DNA from: CAJQQK01 sp963696075
GTDB lineage: Bacteria; Pseudomonadota; Alphaproteobacteria; Rhizobiales; Hyphomicrobiaceae
Direction: 5' to 3'
Length of the DNA: 64,000 bases
NCBI GenBank assembly: GCA_963696075.1
Contig: CAVOJD010000029.1
Coordinates: 372,001-436,000 of the forward strand
Position 1 is the stretch's first letter, and each line of letters starts with the position of its first letter. Position numbers and translations under genes: made by a program. Below, piece by piece: positions 7,587-15,880 of this stretch. The notes under the pieces are model-generated. The model worked only from the letters and a program-made list of their open reading frames with translations. It was not told the origin of the DNA and did not search any database.

Positions 7587-10316
7587 TCAATCCTTTGTCG
7601 AGCCACGCCCGCCATCGGTGTTGTCATTGCCATGAGACATGTTGCTGGCGCCTGCCTCGCTGGGTCGCGCGCCACCGGCGGCCAATTCGCTTGCCGCCTG
7701 CATCGCCCGTTCTGCCGCAGCCCGCGTAAACGCACCCTTCAGCCCGTCCAGGTCGCGCAAGTGGATGTCCTGCTGCGGGAACGGGATCTCGACGTTGTTT
7801 TCCCTGAGGGTCTTGAAGATCTCGAGTCTGAGAACCGTGGCCGCCGCAAGCCTCTTGTTGACGTCGGCAATGTAGCCACGGACCGTGAAGTCCAGCGAAC
7901 TCGCGCCGAAATTCTCGAAGAAGACAACCGGCGCCGGTGAGCGAAGCAGTTCGCGGCAATTCCCCGCCGCTTCCTGCAGCAGCTTCAGGACGCGCTCGGG
8001 ATCCTCATGGTAGGCGACGCCGACTTCGATCACGACCCGGCCCATGGCGTTGCGATGCGTCCAGTTCTGCACCGCGCTTGTCATGAAATCGGAGTTGGGG
8101 ATGAGCACGCTTGCCCGATCGAATGTTTCGATTTCGGTCGCGCGCACCGAGATGTGGCGCACATAGCCTTGATGCGTACCAACCACGACCCAGTCGCCGA
8201 CCTTGATGGGGCGCTCGATCAGCATGACCAGGCCGGAGATGAAGTTGCTCGCGATTGCATTGAGGCCGAAACCGATACCAACCGAAAGCGCACCGGCGAT
8301 CAGCGCCAGGTTCGAAAGATCGAAACCGGCGTAGCTGATGCCAACCAGGGCGGCGAGAGCCACACCGGCATAGCCGAGCCCCGCATGCACCGAGTTCGCA
8401 ATACCGCGATCGAAGTTCTTGCTGCTGAAGACGCGCTGAGACAGCCAGCGTTGAACCACCCGGGTGAGCAGGATGACGGCGACAAAGAGGCCAACCGCAA
8501 CAAGCACCTGGATCAGCGAGAAGCGGAAACCACCGACATCGAACCCGAATAGCAGCGATCGGCCCCAGCTCAACAGCTCGGCGCTGGAAAAACCCCAGGA
8601 AAGCAATAGCAACGAGATGGCGATCAGGGCGAGCACGACATTCGCGATGGAAGCCATCACGCTCGCAGCGACGCCGCCGCGGTACGACGCAACAGCCGGC
8701 CCCTCGGCCGTGCTCACCTGATCCAAAGGTTCGCTCAATGAACGCGCGCCGAGATGGCCGAGCAGCAGCACTGCAGCCCCGATCCCGGTCACCATGATCT
8801 GCGTGGCAATGAAGCGCCCGAACGCCAGATAGCCCGCTGCACTCGCTCCGATGATCGTGAGCACGGCGATGGTCGCCGGCAGCCGCAGCCATTGGACACC
8901 CCTGCGGAGCATTTGCCCGCTGGTCCGCGTCACATCCTCGGGGATCGGCATCCAGGCGAATGCGAACAGCAGGATGGCGAAGCCGATATTGGCGAGAAAG
9001 TTTTCCGTGATGACCACGGAGATCGGCAGGTGCAGGGCCCGCGCGGCGCTGTTGAACCAGAGGTCGAAACAGTAGACGCCGGCGATCAGTGAGATGACAA
9101 GAAGATATCCGCGGGCGCGATTGTCCGGCAGACCGATCAATCGCCAGGATGGATGCGACGGCAGCAGCACCACCTTGGCCATCCCGTAGGTCAGCATGAA
9201 GATTGCAAACGCCTTCAGCGCCGGGAACGCCAGGGCGCGCATCTGATCATTGAAGAGCGTCGCAGTGTCCAGTGCGAAATAGAGAACGCCTGCCGTCGCC
9301 AAGGCCGGCGCCAGAATGATCGGCAAGCTACCGACGGCCGTGCTCACACACACGAGATAAGGTGGCAGTGTCTCGCTCGCGGGCCGGGCGAACCAACGCG
9401 CCATAAGCGTGCGCCGGACACGATGAAGCGACCACCACAGCAGCGCGCAGCCAATGATGATCAGCGCCAGCCATTCGATCCGTTCCGCAAGGATAGTCCA
9501 CCAATTGTCGCCAATCGTCGTGACCTGCCGGCCGACGCGCTCGAAGTCTTGAGCGAGCTGCCCCCAGTGTTGCGGCGATAACGGGCTGACCTCCCGCTTC
9601 TGGAGATTGCGCCCGAGGTTCTCGACGCGAAGCTGGTTGATGTAGGCAAGCAGTTGTCCCGCCCTGACGCGCGTCAGCCCGCTCTGTTTGATGCCGTCCT
9701 GGAGCTCGCTTAGGAGCTGTCCTAAGCGTTCTCGCTCCTGCGCAACGGCCGGTGTCTCGGCGGGCTCACCCTCTTTGGGCTTTTCCCCCAGTTCCTTGAT
9801 TTGCCGCTCGACCGCATCGAGACGCGGCTTCAGCGTCTCCTCCATCCGTTGCGTGTCCAAAACCAGTGCGTCGATCTGGGGCCGCAGCGCTTCAAGTCCG
9901 TCATCTTCGGAGCGCACCCGCTCCACGGCCTTTACCAGGCGTTGAATCTGCGCATTTTGCTGACGAACCTGCGTGGCGAGCTCTTTCGGATAGATCAGCT
10001 GTTCGCCGGAAATCGTCGTACTGTCACGCGGCTGCGCGGCCGGTGGCGTGTCCGGCGCGCTCGGCGCACTTTGAGCGCCCTGTGCGCTAGGCGCACTCTG
10101 CGTACCCTGTGCGCTAGGCGCACTCTGCGTACCCTGTGCGCTCGGCGCACTTTGCGTCGTCGTTTCGCCTGCGGGTTGGCTCTGAGTCGCCGGCGCTTGC
10201 TGTGCCCGACCGGGCACACTTGAGAGCGCCGCGACCGACGCCATCATCACAACCCAGCCGATGCCCCACAACACGGCATGCCGGGTTCCCCGCCAACGAT
10301 TTCCTGCACCCATCAT
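7587..10316 (-). CDS. MscS-family channel with DUF3772-type N-terminal region
   Basis: 909 residues, a large MscS protein. A signal peptide (VVMMASVAALSSVPGRAQQA) is followed by a Gln/Ser/Ala/Pro repeat of nine residues (TQSAPSAQG, about residues 55-87). Next comes an alpha-helical periplasmic region (about 100-260; LIYPKELATQVRQQNAQIQR, heptad-like) as in DUF3772 channels, about ten membrane helices, and the MscS core (LSVGIGFGLNAIASNFISGL, then ERPIKVGDWVVVGTHQGYVR and ASVLIPNSDFMT). Two adjacent ATGs make the exact start ambiguous by one codon. The periplasmic part may sense envelope state. It is the second large MscS gene within 10 kb and is not a close copy of the first. Confidence 0.85.
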   Translation of the reverse strand: MMGAGNRWRGTRHAVLWGIGWVVMMASVAALSSVPGRAQQAPATQSQPAGETTTQSAPSAQGTQSAPSAQGTQSAPSAQGAQSAPSAPDTPPAAQPRDSTTISGEQLIYPKELATQVRQQNAQIQRLVKAVERVRSEDDGLEALRPQIDALVLDTQRMEETLKPRLDAVERQIKELGEKPKEGEPAETPAVAQERERLGQLLSELQDGIKQSGLTRVRAGQLLAYINQLRVENLGRNLQKREVSPLSPQHWGQLAQDFERVGRQVTTIGDNWWTILAERIEWLALIIIGCALLWWSLHRVRRTLMARWFARPASETLPPYLVCVSTAVGSLPIILAPALATAGVLYFALDTATLFNDQMRALAFPALKAFAIFMLTYGMAKVVLLPSHPSWRLIGLPDNRARGYLLVISLIAGVYCFDLWFNSAARALHLPISVVITENFLANIGFAILLFAFAWMPIPEDVTRTSGQMLRRGVQWLRLPATIAVLTIIGASAAGYLAFGRFIATQIMVTGIGAAVLLLGHLGARSLSEPLDQVSTAEGPAVASYRGGVAASVMASIANVVLALIAISLLLLSWGFSSAELLSWGRSLLFGFDVGGFRFSLIQVLVAVGLFVAVILLTRVVQRWLSQRVFSSKNFDRGIANSVHAGLGYAGVALAALVGISYAGFDLSNLALIAGALSVGIGFGLNAIASNFISGLVMLIERPIKVGDWVVVGTHQGYVRHISVRATEIETFDRASVLIPNSDFMTSAVQNWTHRNAMGRVVIEVGVAYHEDPERVLKLLQEAAGNCRELLRSPAPVVFFENFGASSLDFTVRGYIADVNKRLAAATVLRLEIFKTLRENNVEIPFPQQDIHLRDLDGLKGAFTRAAAERAMQAASELAAGGARPSEAGASNMSHGNDNTDGGRGSTKD
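10057..10153. repeat. 27-bp tandem repeat inside the MscS gene
   Basis: Units start at 10057, 10084, 10111 and 10138 (the last partial). Units 2 and 3 are identical; the others differ at a few bases. Each encodes nine residues (APSAQGTQS on the minus strand) in the linker after the signal peptide, so copy number changes would preserve frame. Confidence 0.85.
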
Positions 10317-10596
10317 TGATCGTTATTCCAATTACCAATTCGCTCTGGATTGCCGGGTGATACGGTTCGCGTTCAAGCCCGAAGCTTAGCTCGCTATCCC
10401 AACCGCAAATGCCAAGCCCCTGGCCGCTGCGGCCTAGTCGCACTCGGCTCGCGCGCATCCGCCGAGGCCGGTATGAGGTATCGCGCGCTCTCGTTTCAAC
10501 CGCGTCCCATAGCACGCACTGGCGTATATCCAACCCGGAAATGCGGTTCGCCAATCCGTCGGTGTACCTCTTGGCGATGCCGCAAGCTTACCCTGT

Positions 10597-11001
10597 TCAG
10601 GCTTCACTCGCGCTCTTGCCGAACACGCGGGCGGGTCGGTTCGCGACAGTCGTCGGCTTATCGACCATTTCCGCCTTATCGGTATCGATACGCTCGATTG
10701 AAGCGGATGGCCGCGCTACGCCTTCGATTCCGGTTTCGATCACAACGTCGACCGGACCACCGGTCATAATCAGATGCTCGACATTGTCACGCCGCAGCAG
10801 CACCAGACGTCGCCGTCCATCGACGTTGGCCTGGTCGACAACTTCCAGTCGCTTGTCGGGTTTTGGCCCGAAGAAGCCGCCTGAGAACCCGGACGAATTA
10901 CTGCCCTGGGCAAGGTAGCCCTTGAGCAGCAGGCCGCCAACGATGATCAGCCCGGCGATGAAGATGATGAAGAGCAGCCACGACAGGATGTCCCAAACCA
11001 T
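10597..11001 (-). CDS. FliO-like membrane protein
   Basis: 134 residues with one N-terminal membrane helix (ILSWLLFIIFIAGLIIVGGL) and a small cytoplasmic domain whose RRRLVLLRRDNVEHLIMTGG is the signature of FliO/MopB-type proteins (RLVLVRRDxVEHLLLIGG). FliO assists assembly of the flagellar export gate. No other flagellar gene lies nearby; in Alphaproteobacteria such isolated FliO-domain proteins are common, so flagellar function should not be assumed. The C-terminal tail is low complexity. Confidence 0.7.
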   Translation of the reverse strand: MVWDILSWLLFIIFIAGLIIVGGLLLKGYLAQGSNSSGFSGGFFGPKPDKRLEVVDQANVDGRRRLVLLRRDNVEHLIMTGGPVDVVIETGIEGVARPSASIERIDTDKAEMVDKPTTVANRPARVFGKSASEA

Positions 11002-11572
11002 TTGCGTGCCTAGCGGGTGCTGCCCGCGCTCCTATTGTTTGTGTCTCCGCCACGGATCGAAGCCCGAGGCGTGCTACAGAAATCGTGTCGACCCGCGTCC
11101 CAGAAAAACATTCAATCCGCCGGCCCGGAACGGGGTGCGGTTTCAGAAAAATCCCGGCACGGAGCGCGAACCAAACCCCGATCTAGTTCAGGAAAGCGAC
11201 ACAACTGCGTTGACGCAGAAATTCGTTCGACGCACTGCGACATGACGACAGCCCATCGGACCTCATGTCTTCCGCACAATTCGACAGCGGCACACAAACC
11301 CCAAGCGCGATTGAGCCCACACGACGGGCGACTCGATGCGCGACTGACTCATTCATAAGCGCACTTTCATTCCATTTTAACCCTGATGACCGAACTCTTC
11401 ATCTCGCAGCGGGCGTTTTCTACAGCTCTCTTCACAATCATTCGACGGGTGCGGACATCGCAGAAAACACCGGACGAATGACGCTGAAGCCAGGCGGTGG
11501 ACAAGCGCGAGTGCTGCACTGAGTTGAGTCCGGTAGCGGGCTTCCGGGCACTCATCTAAGCAGGGATGTAAA
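11002..11572. other. intergenic region upstream of cckA
   Basis: About 570 bases between divergent genes. Reading frames here are short, conflicting and without family signatures. Base composition becomes more AT-rich between 11350 and 11500, which suits a promoter for cckA. I looked for TTAA-N7-TTAA CtrA boxes and did not find a clean one. No tRNA or strong terminator seen. Confidence 0.4.
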
Positions 11573-14242
11573 ATGCCGCGTACGCGTCGACTGTACGACT
11601 TTGTTTCTCAGTTCACAGTTCAGGGTCTTGAAGCACCGAATCGGATAGGACTGGCAACTCTAGGTTCTTTTTCCGACCGGGATGCCGCAGTGCCTTCTGA
11701 TGTCACATCCGACGACCCCCTTGCCTCTGTGTCCGCAAGCACGGGCCTGCTGACCGGTTTCCTCGTGGTCCTGGCGCTTGGTGCCGCGACCCTCGCGCTC
11801 ATTTCATCCCAGGCGGCTGAGCCGATCGTCCTGACTGTCATGGCCGTTCTTGCCATGCTGGGCGTGTTCTTCGCATTCGCGCTTGCCGCCGGACACATCC
11901 GCATCGCGCATCGTGTGGAAGAAGGCGACCTCATCCGCTCGGTCGCCGAACGCCTCGACGACGGTGTCTTCCTGACCACGCCGAACGCGCGTGTCATTTG
12001 CGGCAACCGCGCCGCCGGCCGTCTCCTTGGTCGCGACGGTCTCGGTGATCTGAATTCCCTGGAAGAAGCTGTCGCAGCCAGTCCCGGTGGCGCTGAGAGC
12101 CTGTTTCGCCTGTGTCGCGCAGCCGCACGCGGCCAGACCCGCACCGAGGACATCGAGATCGCACGCGGCTCCGGCCTGCATGCCGAGCCCGCGACGCGCT
12201 GGCTGCGTGTCACCGTCAAGCCGTTTGGCTACGTCGACGTCCCCGATGCAAATGGTGATGCGATCCTGTGGACCCTGTCCGACATCACCGGCCACCGCGC
12301 GCGTGAAGCAGCCGACCGCCGCCACCTCGAACAGCGCGAGACCTACCTCGAGCAGATCCCGGCTGGCGTCCTTGTTGCCGGCGGCGACGGTCATATCGAG
12401 TTCATGAACGACAAACTCGCGGCCGATCTCGGATTTGACGCGGAAGAAAATGACAACGACCTGCGCCTGACCGATATTGTTGCCGGCGACGGCGCCCAAC
12501 TCCTTCGCGCTCTCGAGCGAGACCCGGACGGTAACGCCCCCCGCATTGAACTCGACCTCGTTCGCAAGGATGGCACCCGGTGGCCGGCAACGCTCATCGT
12601 GGCCCCGTCCGAGCACGCCAACGTCGGCCACCCCTTCTCCGCCATCGTCACCCCGCGCATCATGGAGCCGTCGTCCGGTCACGCCCTCGCGGCCGGTTCC
12701 CGCGCGTCTTCCGCAATGGACGCATTGCGCTTCGAAAGCTTCTTCCAGTCAGCGCCCTTCGGCATCGCGACGCTCGACAATGAAGGTGTCATCACGGGCG
12801 CGAATGGAGCCTTCGCGCGCATGGTCCTCGATGGCAAGCAGGTCGTCGAACGCGACGCGTTTGAGATTCTCGCACGCCAGGCCAGCGAAGAGACACGCGC
12901 CGAGCTGCGCGCCGCCTTCGATTCCGCCTTCACCAGCAAGGCCAATATTGCCCCCGTCGAACTCACAGTCGGCGAAAAAGGCGAATTCACCCGCCGCCTG
13001 TTCCTCACCTCCCTGACAGGATCGACCGACCGTGATCGTGCCGTCGTCCTCTATGTCCTCGATGCGAGTGACGAGAAGGCGCTCGAATTGAAGTTTGCCC
13101 AGGCCCAGAAGATGGAAGCGGTCGGCAAGCTCGCTGGCGGCATCGCCCACGACTTCAACAACATGCTGACCGCCATCATTGGCTTCTCGGATCTCCTGAT
13201 GCTCTCCCATCGCCCCGGCGATCATGCTTATAAGAACATCCAGTCGATCCGCTCCTCCGCCAACCGCGCCTCTGAGCTCGTCAAGAAGCTGCTCGCCTTC
13301 TCGCGCCGTCAGACGCTGGAGCCAACTGTTCTCCAGCTCAACGAGATGATGACGGACCTCTCCGTCCTCCTCAATCGTCTGCTCGGCGAACAGATCGAAC
13401 TCAAGATCCACTCCGGCCGTGACCTCTGGCAGGTCCGCGCCGACCGCAGCCAGGTCGACCAGGTCGTCATCAACCTCGCCGTCAATGCGCGCGACGCCAT
13501 GCCGGAAGGCGGGCGCCTGACAATTCGCACCCGCAACGTCACCGAGCGTGAAAGCCAGCGCTACCTCTCACAAGGCATCAACGTCGGCGAATACGTCCTG
13601 ATCGAGGTCGAGGACAACGGCACCGGCATGAGCGAGGACGTGCGCGAAAAGATCTTCGAGCCCTTCTTCACCACCAAGGATGTCGGCAAGGGCACCGGCC
13701 TCGGCCTGGCCACCGTCTACGGCATTGTCAAACAGACCGGCGGCTACATCTACGTCGACAGCACCGTCGGCCATGGCACCACCTTCCGCGTTTTCCTGCC
13801 CCGCCACGAGCAGGTCGATCAGCCCGAGCAGGTCGCAGCCGAACCGGCCCCCCCGCCGCCGCCCCGCGACCTCACCGGCAAGGGCCGCGTCCTGGTCGTC
13901 GAAGACGAAGATGCCGTGCGTATTTTCGCCACCGAGGCATTGAAGCGGCAGGGCTACGAGGTGCTGCAGGCCTCCGACGGCCTCGAAGCCCTCGAGATCA
14001 TGGAAGAGGAAGACTACAAGTTCGACATCGTCGTCTCCGACGTGAAGATGCCGGAGATGGATGGCCCGACCTTGTTTGCCGAGGTTCGCAAGACCTGCCC
14101 GAACCTCAAGTTCATCTTCGTGTCGGGCTATGCCGACGATGCCTTCGGCCATGCCCTCGATCCCGACGCCGACTTCGTGTTCCTGCCCAAGCCCTACACG
14201 CTGGCCCAGATCGCCGAGACGGTGAAAGAGAACATCGCCTGA
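11573..14242 (+). CDS. cckA: Cell-cycle hybrid histidine kinase CckA
   Basis: 889 residues. Two membrane helices near residues 60-110 are followed by PAS-type regions. The HisKA phospho-acceptor is His526 in AGGIAHDFNNMLTAIIGFSD, the catalytic domain has NLAVNARDAMPEGG (N box), VEDNGTGM and GKGTGLGLATVYGIV (G boxes), and the C-terminal receiver domain has its phospho-acceptor Asp at about 823 (IVVSDVKMPEMDG). This combination is the signature of CckA, the bifunctional kinase/phosphatase that controls CtrA through ChpT. The gene immediately precedes recA, as in many Alphaproteobacteria. GCAGGGAT lies just before ATG 11573. A hairpin follows the stop. The long N-terminal half varies across the class, so its ligand is not predicted. 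Confidence 0.9.
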   Translation: MPRTRRLYDFVSQFTVQGLEAPNRIGLATLGSFSDRDAAVPSDVTSDDPLASVSASTGLLTGFLVVLALGAATLALISSQAAEPIVLTVMAVLAMLGVFFAFALAAGHIRIAHRVEEGDLIRSVAERLDDGVFLTTPNARVICGNRAAGRLLGRDGLGDLNSLEEAVAASPGGAESLFRLCRAAARGQTRTEDIEIARGSGLHAEPATRWLRVTVKPFGYVDVPDANGDAILWTLSDITGHRAREAADRRHLEQRETYLEQIPAGVLVAGGDGHIEFMNDKLAADLGFDAEENDNDLRLTDIVAGDGAQLLRALERDPDGNAPRIELDLVRKDGTRWPATLIVAPSEHANVGHPFSAIVTPRIMEPSSGHALAAGSRASSAMDALRFESFFQSAPFGIATLDNEGVITGANGAFARMVLDGKQVVERDAFEILARQASEETRAELRAAFDSAFTSKANIAPVELTVGEKGEFTRRLFLTSLTGSTDRDRAVVLYVLDASDEKALELKFAQAQKMEAVGKLAGGIAHDFNNMLTAIIGFSDLLMLSHRPGDHAYKNIQSIRSSANRASELVKKLLAFSRRQTLEPTVLQLNEMMTDLSVLLNRLLGEQIELKIHSGRDLWQVRADRSQVDQVVINLAVNARDAMPEGGRLTIRTRNVTERESQRYLSQGINVGEYVLIEVEDNGTGMSEDVREKIFEPFFTTKDVGKGTGLGLATVYGIVKQTGGYIYVDSTVGHGTTFRVFLPRHEQVDQPEQVAAEPAPPPPPRDLTGKGRVLVVEDEDAVRIFATEALKRQGYEVLQASDGLEALEIMEEEDYKFDIVVSDVKMPEMDGPTLFAEVRKTCPNLKFIFVSGYADDAFGHALDPDADFVFLPKPYTLAQIAETVKENIA

Positions 14243-14297
14243 GGCCTGCGGAAGGGCTAACGCGCGGGCCCCGAATCGATCTATGCAACTATTATGG

Positions 14298-14329
14298 CGG
14301 GCGGCCCGGAGAACAAACCGGACCGCCCG
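14298..14329 (+). terminator. hairpin after cckA
   Basis: Two 12-base arms (14298-14309 and 14318-14329) pair with one mismatch around an 8-base A-rich loop. There is no U tract, so it may be a Rho-assisted terminator or an RNA-stabilising hairpin. Confidence 0.5.
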
Positions 14330-14345
14330 ACGACCGTCAATTGTC

Positions 14346-14360
14346 GTTCAAGCACCGTTC
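14346..14360. promoter_or_regulatory. LexA (SOS) box of recA
   Basis: GTTCAAGCACCGTTC is a perfect match to the alphaproteobacterial SOS operator GTTC-N7-GTTC. It lies about 100 bases before the recA start. A second near-match, GAAC-N7-GTAC at 14401-14415, is one base off consensus on the opposite orientation and could be a weak secondary site. Confidence 0.8.
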
Positions 14361-14462
14361 TATAAGCATTTCAGAGGGTTAACGGCTGCTGGACAAAAGA
14401 GAACAAACAGTGTACATTTGCCGTCATTGCTGATCGTTAACGCATAACATAGGGTGGCAGAT

Positions 14463-15620
14463 ATGACGGCGCCGGATCTTAGGGTGATCGAGGGGGCGAA
14501 GATGGATAAGCAAAAGGCGCTTGAAGCGGCTTTGGCGCAGATCGAGAAGAACTTCGGCAAGGGCTCGGTGATGAAGCTCGGCGAGAACGTCGGGATGGAC
14601 ATCGAAGCCATTCCGACCGGTTCGTTGAGCCTCGACATCGCCCTCGGTATCGGCGGCCTGCCGAAGGGGCGCATCATCGAAATTTACGGGCCGGAATCAT
14701 CGGGCAAGACAACGCTCGCACTGCACGTTATCGCGGAGGCCCAGAAGGCCGGCGGCATCTGCGGGTTTGTCGACGCCGAGCATGCCGTTGACCCGGTCTA
14801 TGCCAGGAAGCTGGGCGTCAACGTCGACGAACTTCTGATTTCCCAGCCGGACACCGGCGAACAGGCTCTCGAGATCACCGATACGCTGGTGCGTTCGGGC
14901 GCCGTTGACGTGCTTGTCGTTGACTCGGTCGCAGCCCTCACGCCCCGCGCCGAACTCGAAGGCGACATGGGCGACAGCCTGCCCGGCCTCCAGGCCCGCC
15001 TGATGAGCCAGGCGCTGCGCAAACTCACCGGTTCCATCTCGAAGACCCACTGCATGGTGATCTTCATCAACCAGATCCGCATGAAGATCGGTGTCATGTT
15101 CGGCTCGCCTGAGACGACGACCGGCGGCAACGCGCTGAAGTTCTATTCCTCCGTCCGTCTCGACATCCGCCGGATTGGCCAGATCAAGGAACGCGAAGAC
15201 ACCGTCGGCAACCAGACCCGCGTCAAGGTCGTCAAGAACAAGGTGGCCCCGCCCTTCAAGCAGGTCGAGTTCGACATCATGTACGGCCAGGGCATCTCCA
15301 AGACGGGCGAGATCATCGACCTTGGCGTGAAGGCCGGTATTATCGACAAGTCGGGTGCCTGGTTCTCCTACGAAGGCGAACGCCTGGGCCAGGGCCGCGA
15401 GAACTCCAAGCAGTTTCTGGCAGCCAACCCGGCCATCATGAACGAGATCGAGGACGCCATCCGCGAAAGCGCCGGCCTGATCGAGAAGAAGATGCTGGTC
15501 GACCCGACCGACCAGGACAAGGCTGAAAACGCTCTGACCGAGGACCAGGCAGCTCTCGATCCCGCTGTCGACGTCCCGCCGGCACAGGCCACCGGCCGCA
15601 AGTCGGCCAAGCAGGCCTGA
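14463..15620 (+). CDS. recA: Recombinase RecA
   Basis: 385 residues from ATG 14463, preceded by AGGGTGG at 14451-14457; a GTG three codons earlier is also in frame but would overlap that ribosome-binding site. Walker A is GPESSGKT, and the core includes the L1/L2 DNA-binding loops (GDSLPGLQARLMSQALRKL, GSPETTTGGNALKFYSS). Length and sequence are those of a full RecA with a variable acidic C-terminal tail. It performs homologous strand exchange and stimulates LexA self-cleavage. The SOS box upstream indicates DNA-damage induction independent of cckA transcription. A strong hairpin follows. Confidence 0.98.
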   Translation: MTAPDLRVIEGAKMDKQKALEAALAQIEKNFGKGSVMKLGENVGMDIEAIPTGSLSLDIALGIGGLPKGRIIEIYGPESSGKTTLALHVIAEAQKAGGICGFVDAEHAVDPVYARKLGVNVDELLISQPDTGEQALEITDTLVRSGAVDVLVVDSVAALTPRAELEGDMGDSLPGLQARLMSQALRKLTGSISKTHCMVIFINQIRMKIGVMFGSPETTTGGNALKFYSSVRLDIRRIGQIKEREDTVGNQTRVKVVKNKVAPPFKQVEFDIMYGQGISKTGEIIDLGVKAGIIDKSGAWFSYEGERLGQGRENSKQFLAANPAIMNEIEDAIRESAGLIEKKMLVDPTDQDKAENALTEDQAALDPAVDVPPAQATGRKSAKQA

Positions 15621-15653
15621 TAACAAGCAGGCCTGATGAGACGCATTGCCCAT

Positions 15654-15684
15654 CGCCGGGCCCGCCCCTAAACCGGGCCCGGCG
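15654..15684 (+). terminator. hairpin terminator after recA
   Basis: A perfect 10-bp GC stem (CGCCGGGCCC at 15654-15663 with its complement at 15675-15684) and an 11-base loop, 34 bases after the recA stop. The following GCCGTTT has only a short T run, so termination may be weak or Rho-assisted. Confidence 0.6.
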
Positions 15685-15777
15685 AGCCGTTTAGGCTCCG
15701 CGACCTGCATGGTCTGAGGCCCCCGCGGCAACGCCCGGGATCGGGTGTCTGGCTCCGCGGCGCGTCTGCTGGTTTAC

Positions 15778-15810
15778 ATGGACCCATTCCAGCCCTATCT
15801 AACGCGCTGA
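15778..15810 (+). promoter_or_regulatory. possible leader ORF upstream of ornithine/lysine decarboxylase
   Basis: ATG 15778 to TGA 15808 encodes MDPFQPYLTR, 70 bases before the decarboxylase start. TTCCAGC at 15787-15793, inside this ORF, is complementary to GCTGGAA at 15867-15873, which covers the only ribosome-binding-like bases (CTGGA) ahead of the decarboxylase. Ribosomes on the short ORF would therefore expose the downstream site. A cis-acting speF RNA is known upstream of ornithine decarboxylase genes in Alphaproteobacteria; I cannot confirm this region matches that model. Peptide translation is inference. Confidence 0.35.
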
Positions 15811-15880
15811 TCACGCCGATGGCCTGGGTGACCGGGCGTCTGGTGGACGAAACCTGTTCTCTGGCTGCTGGAACCTGCCC

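Noticed and set aside
10350..10918. Plus-strand frames around the FliO-like gene
   Set aside because: Ser/Arg-rich antisense frames with no start signals. The minus-strand FliO-like motif is clear.
14401..14415. GAAC-N7-GTAC as a second independent SOS box
   Set aside because: One mismatch to consensus and no independent support; mentioned only as a possible secondary site.
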